From Saprospiraceae bacterium (GTDB lineage Bacteria; Bacteroidota; Bacteroidia; Chitinophagales; Saprospiraceae): 64,000 bases of DNA. Of this stretch, positions 46,291 to 55,259 are shown in pieces. The DNA lies in assembly GCA_028285545.1 (NCBI GenBank), contig JANQPA010000089.1, forward strand, positions 1 through 64,000, read 5' to 3'. Within the stretch, counting starts at the first letter, position 1. Every line of letters starts with the position of its first letter. The notes under the pieces are model-generated. The model did no database searches. It was not told where the DNA came from and was given only the letters and a program-made list of their open reading frames with translations. The position numbers and the translations under genes are program-made.

Positions 46291-46784
46291 TGAAATTACC
46301 AATCTCCTTTCACGATTTTGATCATGTCGATAAATTGGGTCCTGGTTTTATTGGCCTGCAATTATATCAGTTATTATCTGTGATCAATGCACAAGGCAAC
46401 CGGATTTTAGAGAATGTGGAACTTGGAATTCCTTCCAGGATTGCTTCCAGTTTGATGCTATTTAAAATGAATGGCCCCTTGAGTGTCACCCAATTAGGGT
46501 CCATGCTAAACATGTCGCATCAATTAATGGCTCATCGAATAAAGGCTTTGAAGGATTTAGAATTGATAACAGAAGTGGCTGATCCTAAGGATAAAAGAAG
46601 GACACTTTATCGATTAACAGAAAAGGGTGAAGCAATATCAATAAATCTAGAAGAAGTCATCCAAAAAGCCTCCAGCGCATATGAAGATTTATATGAAGAA
46701 ATCGGTGTAAATGTATACGAAGCCTTAATAAAGGCCAGGAAAGCATTGCTAAAAAAACCATTATCCGAACGAATTAATCAATAG
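46290..46784 (+). CDS. MarR family transcriptional regulator
   Basis: A 164-residue winged-helix regulator: SSLMLFKMNGPLSVTQLGSML (helix-turn-helix entry), MSHQLMAHRIKALKDLELI (recognition helix) and the wing DPKDKRRTLYRLTEKG. An upstream ATG at 46260 is in frame but would translate an operator-like repeat, so the ATG at 46290 is preferred. It is followed 2 bases later by a CPBP protease gene and is probably autoregulated. Inducing ligand unknown. Confidence 0.9.
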   Translation: MKLPISFHDFDHVDKLGPGFIGLQLYQLLSVINAQGNRILENVELGIPSRIASSLMLFKMNGPLSVTQLGSMLNMSHQLMAHRIKALKDLELITEVADPKDKRRTLYRLTEKGEAISINLEEVIQKASSAYEDLYEEIGVNVYEALIKARKALLKKPLSERINQ

Positions 46785-46786
46785 TC

Positions 46787-47455
46787 ATGTCGAAATCTCC
46801 AAAAACAATATCCCTAATTCTATTATCTGTAATCCTCTTTGCGGGGATAGTCAACTGGTTTTCTTACCAATTTTTTCCTCATTATGCAGGCCCCATTACA
46901 GCTACCTTGGTAGTGATATGGTGTACTCTTATCCTTAGAAAATACGATGAAAAATGGGCTGATTATGGGCTTACCAAAGTCAAAAGTCCCATTAGATTAC
47001 TGTGGCAAGTACCTTTGGTGCTTGTGCTAACTATTGCAGCAGGTGTGCTGGCCAATTTTTTATTTTCATCACTCTTCGAAACCAATCCAGTTAGCCAAAG
47101 CCGTTTTGAAGGAATGGAAGGAAACTTAGTTTTATTTTTGATGTGGGTGGCTATTGGCTGGATGGTAGGTGGTTTTTTTGAAGAAATGATTTTCAGAGGC
47201 TTTTTGCTGAATCATTTTGAGCAGTTATTTGGAAAAACCAACAGGGCTACTTTTATGGCCATTTGCTCGCAAGCCTTTTTGTTTGGACTCATTCACTTTT
47301 ATAATCGTGGATGGGCAGGAGGATTCACCATTTTTGTGGTAGCTCTGGTTATGGGCCTATTATATATAAGATTGGGTAGAAACCTATGGCCCCTGATTTT
47401 GGCACATGGGATAGTGGACACATTATCCTTTCTGGAAGATTATTTAGGAGGGTGA
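46787..47455 (+). CDS. CPBP family intramembrane metalloprotease (Abi/CAAX type)
   Basis: A 222-residue protein with about six to seven membrane helices and all motif pieces of the CPBP glutamic protease family: FFEEMIFRGFLLN (EExxxR), FGLIHFYN (FxxxH) and LILAHGIVDTL (HxxxD). In bacteria such proteins process membrane peptides or protect against self-made bacteriocins; substrate unknown here. It forms an operon with the MarR gene just upstream, so it may be part of an inducible membrane-stress response. Confidence 0.92.
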   Translation: MSKSPKTISLILLSVILFAGIVNWFSYQFFPHYAGPITATLVVIWCTLILRKYDEKWADYGLTKVKSPIRLLWQVPLVLVLTIAAGVLANFLFSSLFETNPVSQSRFEGMEGNLVLFLMWVAIGWMVGGFFEEMIFRGFLLNHFEQLFGKTNRATFMAICSQAFLFGLIHFYNRGWAGGFTIFVVALVMGLLYIRLGRNLWPLILAHGIVDTLSFLEDYLGG

Positions 47456-47557
47456 GTAATGAAAAGTAGAGCACTTGCCAATAAATTTACTTATTATCCA
47501 TAATCCCTTTTTTTATTCCAAATTGGTCAGATAATTTTAGATGTCTTACAAAATCCT

Positions 47558-49108
47558 TTATTTTACAGTCTTTGCCCAATCTGGAAAAACATTCTCTGAA
47601 ATATCAAATACCAAAGTTCCAAAATAATAAGTGAGGAGCGTAACGATTAGAACTCCAATGAGATTCAGCAAAAATCCCGTTTTTGCCATTTGAATAATCG
47701 TAACCCGTTTACTACCAAATATTATGGCATTGGGGGGAGTTGCAACGGGCAGCATAAATGCCAAAGAGCCAGCAATTGTTGCAGGTAACATTAACAAAAG
47801 AGGGTTGGTTTCAATACTCATTGCCAGTCCAGCAAGAATGGGTAAGAGCGTTTCTACAGTGGCCGTATTAGAGGTCACTTCTGTCAAAAAGGTAACTAAA
47901 AAACTAATACAAAATATTAATAATATTGGATGGATGTCACTTAAAAACTGCAACTGTTCTCCAAACCAGGTAGACAGACCGGATTCTTTAAAACCACTGG
48001 CCAAAGCAAAACCACCCCCAAATAATAATATAATTTCCCATGGAATAGCCTCCGCAGCCTTCCAATCCATCAAGAAAGTACCCGGCTTCTCTTTGGACGG
48101 AATCACAAAAAGCAGTATTGCCACAAAAACGGCAACAGTCCCGTCATTGAAATACTGAGGCAGGTTAAAAAAATTGGACCAGCCTGGGATACGAAAATTA
48201 CCTATCATTATATCTGCCCTGAAAAACCACAAAAGAGCTAAAGCTACAAAAGCAATTGATAGTACTTTTTCTTCAAATTTTTTCTTTCCTAAATTCTTAT
48301 AAGCCTGGTCAATTTCTTTACGACTAAGACTCTTCCAGTTTCGCTTCCTTTTTACAAAAACGAGATACAAATAAATGAAAAGGATGAGGAACATAATCAG
48401 AGAAATAGGAAAGGCGTAAAAAAACCAAACAGCAAAAGAAATTTCAGGAGCTTCCGGAAAATAAATGTCAAATATCCGCGCAAAAGAAAGATTTGGAGGA
48501 GTACCTACCAATGTGGCGATTCCTCCAATAGAAGCACTATAAGCAATACATAATAATAACCCTACTGCAAAATGTTGCACCCTTTCTGGGTTATTGATCT
48601 CTTCAAATTTACTGATCACAGATAATGATATGGGGACCATCAGCATAGCCGTTGCAGTATTTGATATCCACATAGACAAAAAGGCTGTTGCAAACATAAA
48701 GCCCAGCAAAATCCGTCCGGGACTACTTCCAATAATACGAAGGATATTTAAGGCAATCCGCTTATGCAAGTGCCATTTCTGAATAGCCAGGGCTACCAGA
48801 AAACCGCCAATGAATAAAAAAATAACATGATTAAAATAGGTGGTAGATACTTCTTTACCATCCATGATTCCCAGGGCCGGAAAAAGCACAATCGGCAACA
48901 AAGATGTGATGGCCAAGGGTACAATTTCGGTTACCCACCACAAGGCCATTACAGTGGCTACAGCAAGGGTGTTGGTAACAGCAGGGTTATTTGGATCTAG
49001 TTCCACGAACATTATTAAGTATGCACCAATTAAGGGAGCCAGTAAAAACAAGGCTACTCTTGCTACTTTGCCGGGGTTCTCACTAATGTATTTTCGGCCT
49101 GTAGACAT
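47558..49108 (-). CDS. SLC13 (DASS) family anion permease
   Basis: A 516-residue polytopic transporter. The two SNT motifs that bind sodium and the carboxylate are present: MWISNTATAMLMVP and EVTSNTATVETLLP. Two re-entrant hairpins and about eleven helices fit the family. Substrate is probably a C4-dicarboxylate or similar anion moved with sodium; sulfate cannot be excluded. It stands alone, 118 bases from the octopine-dehydrogenase-family gene that is transcribed in the same direction upstream, and could be in one operon with it. Confidence 0.92.
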   Translation of the reverse strand: MSTGRKYISENPGKVARVALFLLAPLIGAYLIMFVELDPNNPAVTNTLAVATVMALWWVTEIVPLAITSLLPIVLFPALGIMDGKEVSTTYFNHVIFLFIGGFLVALAIQKWHLHKRIALNILRIIGSSPGRILLGFMFATAFLSMWISNTATAMLMVPISLSVISKFEEINNPERVQHFAVGLLLCIAYSASIGGIATLVGTPPNLSFARIFDIYFPEAPEISFAVWFFYAFPISLIMFLILFIYLYLVFVKRKRNWKSLSRKEIDQAYKNLGKKKFEEKVLSIAFVALALLWFFRADIMIGNFRIPGWSNFFNLPQYFNDGTVAVFVAILLFVIPSKEKPGTFLMDWKAAEAIPWEIILLFGGGFALASGFKESGLSTWFGEQLQFLSDIHPILLIFCISFLVTFLTEVTSNTATVETLLPILAGLAMSIETNPLLLMLPATIAGSLAFMLPVATPPNAIIFGSKRVTIIQMAKTGFLLNLIGVLIVTLLTYYFGTLVFDISENVFPDWAKTVK

Positions 49109-49226
49109 AAAGGATGTTTTCTAGATTTGGTTAGTGTATTTCCAAACTTCCATCAATTGGCTACAAATGCGACAATTATACTCAAGATAGATTAATTTAC
49201 ATTTCTCTTGTTTTTCCTCCTTTTAA

Positions 49227-50306
49227 CTAAGAAACCAATCCAATCAATTCCTTTTTTGTTAGACCATCAAGCCCAAAAGACTTTAAAGTTCTTTGTCCCT
49301 CTTTTTTCAAATCACGTTCCAATAAAACCGATACTATTTCAATAATGGCATCCATTACTGGCGTTTTTACCCCCACCACCTTGGCCAGGTCGCTTAACAA
49401 AATCAAGCCAAAACCAACATCTTCTGTAAAATAGCGGTAATCAATTTGGGTTTGAGCAATGATACCTTTAAAGCCTGGAGCCTTGCTATAACCGGTATCA
49501 TAATTATTCTCGGTCATATACCCCTGCACAACCCCTATTTCTGGCTCTGATAGAATATTAAGGTCCATTGCCTCAGCTATGGCCATGCGTTCCTCATCAA
49601 CAGCCTTCATTAATCGGCCGCCTGCTGGTGTAACTCCTTGTTCGTAAAAAAGAAAATTCTCTGGTGATTCTATTCTCCCTACATTTAATAGAGAAATGGC
49701 AGGATGGATTACATTATTCCCATTCTGTAAAATGGTTTGGAAAACATTTTCATATAAGGTAGAGCCAGGATAAACTGAATTGAAATTTTCAAAAATCTTC
49801 TGATTATTAGATGCAGGCAGGGTTGCAATGTACACTCCGGCTTTCAGCTTCAGGTAAACATGAACTTCTCCCGGACCTTGAATTCGACAAGCGTAAGGTA
49901 AGGTACTGGTTTCTGCTACCGTAATGGTATCGTCATTAAAGGGAATCCCTAATTCTTTTTTAAAAACAAGTGCACCGCCATTGGTTCCTGGGCATACAAT
50001 AATTTTAGTTCCAGGACGCATTACTTTTTTGTAGGCCTGCGCCATGGGTAAATGAGCATAACTGGGGCCTACCACATAAATCAAATCTGAACCTTGTGTG
50101 GCCTTAAGCAGGTCACTTCCAGCATAAGCAATAGGGGCGAAACCCTCAACCTGGCCAGTGGCCTTTATTCCTTTAGCTTTTGCTATCGCGTCTATGTTGG
50201 AAGAAAATTGAGGGAAATCAAAAATACTCACCTCATAACCATGAAGGGCACAATCAGCTGCAACTGCACAACCGCCGTTTCCAGATCCTAAGACTGCTAT
50301 TTTCAT
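49227..50306 (-). CDS. NAD/NADP octopine/nopaline dehydrogenase family protein
   Basis: A 359-residue dehydrogenase: Rossmann start MKIAVLGSGNGGCAVAADC (GxGxxG), and a C-terminal helical domain with NVIHPAISLLNVGRIE, the His-Pro-containing segment typical of octopine dehydrogenases, ketopantoate-like reductases and opine synthases. The likely reaction is reductive condensation of an amino acid with a 2-oxo acid or its reverse. The adjacent SLC13 anion transporter could supply or remove the oxo acid. No opine-metallophore genes are adjacent, so metallophore synthesis is unlikely. Confidence 0.88.
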   Translation of the reverse strand: MKIAVLGSGNGGCAVAADCALHGYEVSIFDFPQFSSNIDAIAKAKGIKATGQVEGFAPIAYAGSDLLKATQGSDLIYVVGPSYAHLPMAQAYKKVMRPGTKIIVCPGTNGGALVFKKELGIPFNDDTITVAETSTLPYACRIQGPGEVHVYLKLKAGVYIATLPASNNQKIFENFNSVYPGSTLYENVFQTILQNGNNVIHPAISLLNVGRIESPENFLFYEQGVTPAGGRLMKAVDEERMAIAEAMDLNILSEPEIGVVQGYMTENNYDTGYSKAPGFKGIIAQTQIDYRYFTEDVGFGLILLSDLAKVVGVKTPVMDAIIEIVSVLLERDLKKEGQRTLKSFGLDGLTKKELIGLVS

Positions 50307-50431
50307 ATAATTGTTGTTTTTGTTTTCGCTCTGCTAGATAGGGCATATTTATTTTTTAAACCATGATAAATATCATAAAAAACTACCTAGAACAGTCTGG
50401 TGAATAAGATTTTGTCAGCTTTTACTGGCAT
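50307..50431. other. spacer upstream of the octopine-dehydrogenase-family gene
   Basis: First part of a 317-base gap that also holds the YdeP relic (50432-50487) and the terminator (50571-50606). A/T-rich; promoter for the minus-strand gene expected but not pinned down. Confidence 0.4.
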
Positions 50432-50487
50432 TGAGTCCCAAAATACCCATGGAAAAGCAAGAATTACACTTCTTTGATGGAAAAATT
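50432..50487 (+). pseudogene. relic of the 3' end of a YdeP-type oxidoreductase gene
   Basis: From about 50438 the plus strand matches the last codons of the YdeP gene (45105-45145): KYPWKSKNYTSLMEK here versus KYPSKSRNHTSLMGK there, with roughly 40 of 48 bases identical. Upstream an in-frame TGA and a shifted LALSP segment indicate decay. The rest of that gene is not in this window. Confidence 0.6.
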
Positions 50488-50570
50488 GTACTCAGCCTCG
50501 TACTTTTTTAATTCATCCATTAAATAATATCTATGATAAAAACCGTTTAAGACAACGATTGATTAAAATA

Positions 50571-50606
50571 GAAAAGGTTTGTCAGCGGTTGCCGACAAAC
50601 CTTTTC
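50571..50606 (-). terminator. intrinsic terminator of the sigma/anti-sigma operon
   Basis: Stem GAAAAGGTTTGTC (50571-50583) with GACAAACCTTTTC (50594-50606), loop AGCGGTTGCC; TATTTTAATC follows on the minus strand. It is 18 bases past the stop of the gene ending at 50624. Confidence 0.85.
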
Positions 50607-50623
50607 TGTTTAAGTTTTTATGA

Positions 50624-52555
50624 TTACTTCAGATATTTTTCAATGTCTTCTGAGACTAAGTCCATTGGAGATTTTGCTTTAGTTTTAATTGTTCCTTCCT
50701 TATTAATAAAAGTATAGGTCACGCCACCATTTCCAAAAGAAGAAATATTTTTGGATATATACTTATTCCAGATAGATTCTTTACCCACTAATGGCATAAA
50801 ATAATGGGTTGAATTCCAGGAATTGTCGATGATCCTGGCAGCCCACAAACCTTTGTGTCTTGCCTGATCGAAGCAAATATTAATTACCTTAATATCATCT
50901 TTGTTTTTCTCTTCAAATGCTTTAACCTCAGGTAAATTACCTATTATCATTCCGCCAGCATATTTTGCAGACCAAAAGATAATGTAAAGTGGTTTACCCT
51001 TATGATCGTCTATTAAGGCTTTAAACTTCGAATCGTCTAATTCTAGTTCTTCTCTGTCCAGTTGGTAGGTATTATCTTCCAATCCATAGTCTATCAAATC
51101 GTGGTAATCTATGATGCTGTTAAGGATTTTATCGTCAGTGCATTGCACCTTGAGCTGGTCAAATTGTTCTTTTTTACACATACCTAGTGTCATAAGCATC
51201 GCAAAATTGTCTGCAAGATATTTGTTACTTACTGCTTCATTAAAATTTTCTTTAAGAAAGGGGCTCACCCAATTTGAAAATGAAGGATCACTCTTAATTG
51301 ATTGCCAATCTTGAATACTAATCGATTGAGTCTGACCATACTTATTTTTCAAAAACTCAATTTGCAAAATGTCATCTAAAGCCCCAGCGGTTTGCCAATC
51401 ATTGATATGCTTTATTGACTGATATGACTCTGCGGTAAAATCATCAAAAATGGGATGATCAAATTTTATGGGATTAGCATCTTCTGAAGGATATTGCCTC
51501 ATTTTTGACAAATAATTCAAAACTGAGGTCTTATAAATCCAAATGCGGATTTTTAGGAATTCATATTCTTCTTTAGATAAAGGCGTTTCCTTGATTATGC
51601 GATTTAAAAGTGTTCTATTTGGAGCCTCCATGATTAATGCCTTGCTCAGATCTTTTGCAAATATGGCCTCCAAAAGAGATTCCTGGGCAGCGACTACACT
51701 ATCCATGTGGGCTTTAAAATGATCAAGAGGCCATTCATTATTATAGGGAGTATATTTTAGCTGAGGTAAATTTAAGACATTGAGTTTGCCCCCTCCCCGA
51801 CCGGTAGCAAAGAAAGAATTGGAAGGACTGGAAAGATTCATTTCCAGATGAATGTTATCTCCTTTAAAAAATACCATATGTGAATAGTGATCCTTAATCT
51901 TTAGGGTGTAATTTCCTCCATGGGTCACTTGAGCGGCATTTAAATTGAAATTTCCTTTTGGGTCCAACCAGGTGCCAATGCTTTTAAACCCATCATAATT
52001 TATATTACCCCTCTTTCTAGGTGTATATATTAATACAGCATACTCTTCATTGGAATTTTTAACCGTACCACTAAGCCTAATTCCATCTTGAAGACCAAGC
52101 GACTTTTGATTCAAAGACCTGGGTACAAAATTTGATAGAAGTCCTGAATTGGAGACTTCATTTTGATGATTAGAAATAATCTGAAAACCCAGAAAACAAA
52201 TGAATGCGATACTTAACATGCCAAGAATCCATAGAATGGTTGTTTTTAGGCTGCTATTCTTTATCAATTTAAAATTCTGCGTTTCCTTGGGACTAGAATT
52301 GGGCAGGTTTGAGGCAGTTTCAAATGAGTTGGCAAAGGGCTCGCTATTTAAAAAACTTGCCATCGACTGATCAATTTGCTGGGTAAATTCATTTTTTTGG
52401 ATAGGAGACTGATCTTGTAATTGCTCAATAATGGCTTTAATCAAATCATTATCTGCTGCTGTTTGGGATACAAATTCTTGCTCATCAGCATTCAAGGTTC
52501 CATTACAATAATCAATTAGGGTATTTATATTTAAGAATGTATTTTGATTTTTCAT
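50624..52555 (-). CDS. anti-sigma-like membrane protein fused to a thioredoxin-fold domain
   Basis: A 643-residue protein encoded 10 bases behind an ECF sigma gene. The N-terminal about 100 residues are soluble and resemble zinc-less anti-sigma N-termini (LIDYCNGTLNADEQEFVSQT), then one membrane helix (about 105-127), a periplasmic DUF4369-like beta domain (about 155-250), a helical middle and a TlpA/thioredoxin-like C-terminus (about 535-643). The spot where the CxxC active site should be reads FWSAKYAGG, with no cysteine, so it cannot do thiol exchange. Plausible role: hold the sigma factor and respond to an envelope signal. The role is inference; the domain order is seen. Confidence 0.8.
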   Translation of the reverse strand: MKNQNTFLNINTLIDYCNGTLNADEQEFVSQTAADNDLIKAIIEQLQDQSPIQKNEFTQQIDQSMASFLNSEPFANSFETASNLPNSSPKETQNFKLIKNSSLKTTILWILGMLSIAFICFLGFQIISNHQNEVSNSGLLSNFVPRSLNQKSLGLQDGIRLSGTVKNSNEEYAVLIYTPRKRGNINYDGFKSIGTWLDPKGNFNLNAAQVTHGGNYTLKIKDHYSHMVFFKGDNIHLEMNLSSPSNSFFATGRGGGKLNVLNLPQLKYTPYNNEWPLDHFKAHMDSVVAAQESLLEAIFAKDLSKALIMEAPNRTLLNRIIKETPLSKEEYEFLKIRIWIYKTSVLNYLSKMRQYPSEDANPIKFDHPIFDDFTAESYQSIKHINDWQTAGALDDILQIEFLKNKYGQTQSISIQDWQSIKSDPSFSNWVSPFLKENFNEAVSNKYLADNFAMLMTLGMCKKEQFDQLKVQCTDDKILNSIIDYHDLIDYGLEDNTYQLDREELELDDSKFKALIDDHKGKPLYIIFWSAKYAGGMIIGNLPEVKAFEEKNKDDIKVINICFDQARHKGLWAARIIDNSWNSTHYFMPLVGKESIWNKYISKNISSFGNGGVTYTFINKEGTIKTKAKSPMDLVSEDIEKYLK

Positions 52556-52565
52556 GGCATTAAAT

Positions 52566-53147
52566 TCACTGAATTAACAAATGTTTGATCAAGGCTCTAT
52601 GCCCTTTTAAAGTTTTATTACTCCTTTCAATTCGTCCTCTTATCTGGGCTTTATTCAGGTCGGTTTGATTGGCAATTTCTTCATAGCTGTAGCCTTCCAG
52701 ATACAATTGATATACTTGTTTTTGACTATTAGGAAGAAAAGATAAAATGTATTCTAAAGCATTTTTTCGTTCAAAAGAGTCTGTTTCTGAATCTGGATTG
52801 GTTTTCTGAGGGGGTAGACTGGAAATAGGAGCTATTTTACTGTTCCGCCTCAACATTAATCGGATTTGTTCTTTTGCATTATTTTTTATCCCGATTAATA
52901 AATAAGCTTGAAAATTATCTCTAATGGACTCGAACTTGCTCTTATCTTCTTTATATATTTTTGGAAGGGTCTGAGAAAAACGAGCAAAAAACAATTGTAC
53001 TGCGTTATTGGTTAATTCCTGGTTGCCTTTACAATACCCCAGGCAGAGCGAATAGGCATAAGGGTAGTACTTACGGATAAGCAGCTCAGCTGCTTCCCGA
53101 CGGCCTTGTGCCCACCATTCAATTAATTGAGACTCGGTATGTTCCAT
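52566..53147 (-). CDS. ECF-type RNA polymerase sigma-70 factor
   Basis: A 193-residue sigma factor with region 2 (RREAAELLIRKYYPYAYSLC... FARFSQTLPKIY) and region 4 (LPNSQKQVYQLYLEGYSYEE, then IANQTDLNKAQIRGRIERS). Group looks like Bacteroidota ECF01/ECF10-like sigma factors, which are often regulated by a membrane anti-sigma protein encoded next. That protein follows after 10 bases. Genes under its control are not visible here. Confidence 0.92.
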   Translation of the reverse strand: MEHTESQLIEWWAQGRREAAELLIRKYYPYAYSLCLGYCKGNQELTNNAVQLFFARFSQTLPKIYKEDKSKFESIRDNFQAYLLIGIKNNAKEQIRLMLRRNSKIAPISSLPPQKTNPDSETDSFERKNALEYILSFLPNSQKQVYQLYLEGYSYEEIANQTDLNKAQIRGRIERSNKTLKGHRALIKHLLIQ

Positions 53148-53319
53148 AAGCTTGTTGATTTCAGTATGTAGGATCGAGCTTTACCTATACTAATGCCAGA
53201 TAGGACTGAAAATTCATGCAGCAATGGAATTTTATTTTAAAAATACTGTAAGCCAGTAAAAGTGTGGGTACTTTTTACGGGGCTTTTTGAGTGTAATTTA
53301 GCTGTGCACCAGCTTTGAG

Positions 53320-54453
53320 TTAATGGGAGATTCCAATTTGTTCAAAGTAGTCATTAAACTCAATGGTGAGTAGTTTATTTAAATTCGCCCAGTTTTCTTT
53401 CAGGTAAAAGACCCCGAAGGCCAATTGTTTTTGATAGTCAAACAGTTCGTGGTGAAGAACCTCTGTGAACTCTCTTTTGAGCTTTTCAATATTAGGTCGG
53501 TATAAATTCTTGTTAATATGTCTGCCATTATAGGCAATAAAGAATGCGTAAATACTTTTAGAATTTATTCCCTCCTTCCATATTTTATTCCAGTCAGGTG
53601 TTTTACCAGTTTTAAAACAAACATATGGGTTTATTCCGATTGAATGATAAACCATGTTTCCCAGTCCCATACCTCCAAATCTCATTGAATTGATTTCAAT
53701 AGGCAGCAGTTTATTTTCAGAAAACCTAAATTCACTGTGCATGGTGAAGTTTTTAACTTTCAAAATTGCATTCAACTCTCTAAAAAAATTCATAGCCTTA
53801 GCATAAATGCTGTCAAACACCGATTTGCTAGTATAATAAATCATATGTAGATAGGCTTCAATTTTTGGCATTGGATGGTGATAAATATTAACGATGTGTG
53901 GTTCGCCTAAATGATCATAAAACATATCAACTGCATACTCTTCCCCATCAATATAGTCTTCCAAAATAAATTCATTTTCAGACAATACTTCACTGGATAA
54001 TACACTTGAATTTTTGTCTAATTCCTGCTTAATGTCTTTTGCTATTTGTACAAAATTTGATTCTTTACTTACTGTTTTCACAGCTGTTCCAAAACAGCCT
54101 TTGGAAGGTTTTAAGACAGATTTGGCTTGAATATCCAGCGATGCTATTTCTTCAAATTTTAGCTTCCTGAAATTATAATCAGGAATGATCTCCGTTAATA
54201 TTTCTCTAAACCGGTATTTATCTTTGAGGACGCTAATTGCATTTTTTTTATTCTCATCATCTATCCGTTGCTTTACCAGTTCAATAGAAGCCTCTGAAGT
54301 GATACACACCAAATCATTTGTGGAAAAATGAAGCTTAGACTGGACTAAATCATCATTTTTTAAAATTTGTAATCCATCAGTCTCAGGAAGGGTTTCCAAG
54401 GTGCCTGACTCGGCATAATTTGGAGCAATTAAGTAGAATTTTGACCGCTTCAT
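53320..54453 (-). CDS. ATP-grasp domain protein
   Basis: A 377-residue protein of ATP-grasp fold: SVLKPSKGCFGTAVKTV (nucleotide-binding lysine and small-residue loop), EFILEDYIDGEEYAVDMF (phosphate and base-binding strand) and LPIEINSMRFGG (metal-binding E-x-N). It would ligate a carboxylate to an amine or thiol using ATP. Substrate unknown; no peptide-precursor or partner gene is nearby. The N-terminal 110 residues form the usual pre-ATP-grasp domain. Confidence 0.85.
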   Translation of the reverse strand: MKRSKFYLIAPNYAESGTLETLPETDGLQILKNDDLVQSKLHFSTNDLVCITSEASIELVKQRIDDENKKNAISVLKDKYRFREILTEIIPDYNFRKLKFEEIASLDIQAKSVLKPSKGCFGTAVKTVSKESNFVQIAKDIKQELDKNSSVLSSEVLSENEFILEDYIDGEEYAVDMFYDHLGEPHIVNIYHHPMPKIEAYLHMIYYTSKSVFDSIYAKAMNFFRELNAILKVKNFTMHSEFRFSENKLLPIEINSMRFGGMGLGNMVYHSIGINPYVCFKTGKTPDWNKIWKEGINSKSIYAFFIAYNGRHINKNLYRPNIEKLKREFTEVLHHELFDYQKQLAFGVFYLKENWANLNKLLTIEFNDYFEQIGISH

Positions 54454-54689
54454 TTTGTGTTTTTCATTAGGTTAAAAATGCTGGTTAAAGTTATGGTATC
54501 TATAAAAATTGATTCTTTAACCAGCAAAAGACTGTGTTTTCAACCTAAAAATAGGCAATAAGTAATAATCCCTTTAAAAATGAGCCTTGCCACTGATAAA
54601 CTTCCACTCTAGAAGGGTTCTATTGTAAAGAGTTGTTTTTAATTAAATGTTCTTTATTGGTATCAATCCTTGACTATTGTATTACTACC

Positions 54690-55169
54690 TTAATAAACTC
54701 CATTAGAGTTTTGAATTTTCCCACCGGTCAGCAAATTATAAAACCGCATGAACCCATCCATTGGCTGAAGGGCATCCCAATGTTCAGCTATTTGCCCATT
54801 TTTTATGCGCCAGGTATCAATGATGTTTAAGCCTTTTTTCTCATTACCACGATGCTGAGCCTTGATGGTGGCATGTGAGTGAAAAATCACAAAATCTCCA
54901 TCAGCATAAATATGTTTGACATCATAGGTATAGTCAGGATATCTTTTGGTAAAATCCTTTACATATTTAATTAGGGAAGCTAAGCCGTCCGGAATTCCTC
55001 TATTGTGCTGGGTATAAATTTCATTACCAAATTTCTCGGCAACGTAATCAAAATTATGATTATTCATGAGGTTTTGAACGAAATCAATAAGCAACTTTAC
55101 ATTTTTGACCTCCTGGTCTGACCAGCTATCTTTGGCAAGAGCATCATATTTGATCTGGATCGTGTTCAT
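54690..55169 (-). CDS. SnoaL-like / nuclear transport factor 2 family protein
   Basis: About 159 residues from the ATG at 55169. The open frame reaches 55235, but its first codons would cover the HxlR operator and are rejected. Sequence pattern (MNNHNFDYVAEKFGNEIYTQH, GLASLIKYVKDFTKRYPDY, GDFVIFHSHATIKAQH, IIDTWRIKNGQIAEHWDALQ) is that of the SnoaL-like polyketide-cyclase/ester-cyclase group. Such proteins bind or isomerise small hydrophobic molecules. It is divergent from the hxlR-type regulator and probably controlled by it. Confidence 0.88.
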   Translation of the reverse strand: MNTIQIKYDALAKDSWSDQEVKNVKLLIDFVQNLMNNHNFDYVAEKFGNEIYTQHNRGIPDGLASLIKYVKDFTKRYPDYTYDVKHIYADGDFVIFHSHATIKAQHRGNEKKGLNIIDTWRIKNGQIAEHWDALQPMDGFMRFYNLLTGGKIQNSNGVY

Positions 55170-55201
55170 TATTTTGGTTGTAATTGTGAAAAAAAATATT
55201 A

Positions 55202-55253
55202 ACTTGCAAAATGCAAGTAATGCAAATTTAACCATTCTCTTGCAAAATGCAAG
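55202..55253. promoter_or_regulatory. two palindromic operators of the HxlR-type regulator
   Basis: ACTTGCAAAATGCAAGT (55202-55218) and CTTGCAAAATGCAAG (55239-55253) are the same palindrome with a 3-base centre, centres 36 bases apart. They sit between the divergent SnoaL and HxlR genes; the second ends 6 bases before the hxlR ATG. They are expected binding sites repressing or activating both genes. Confidence 0.75.
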
Positions 55254-55259
55254 TTAATA

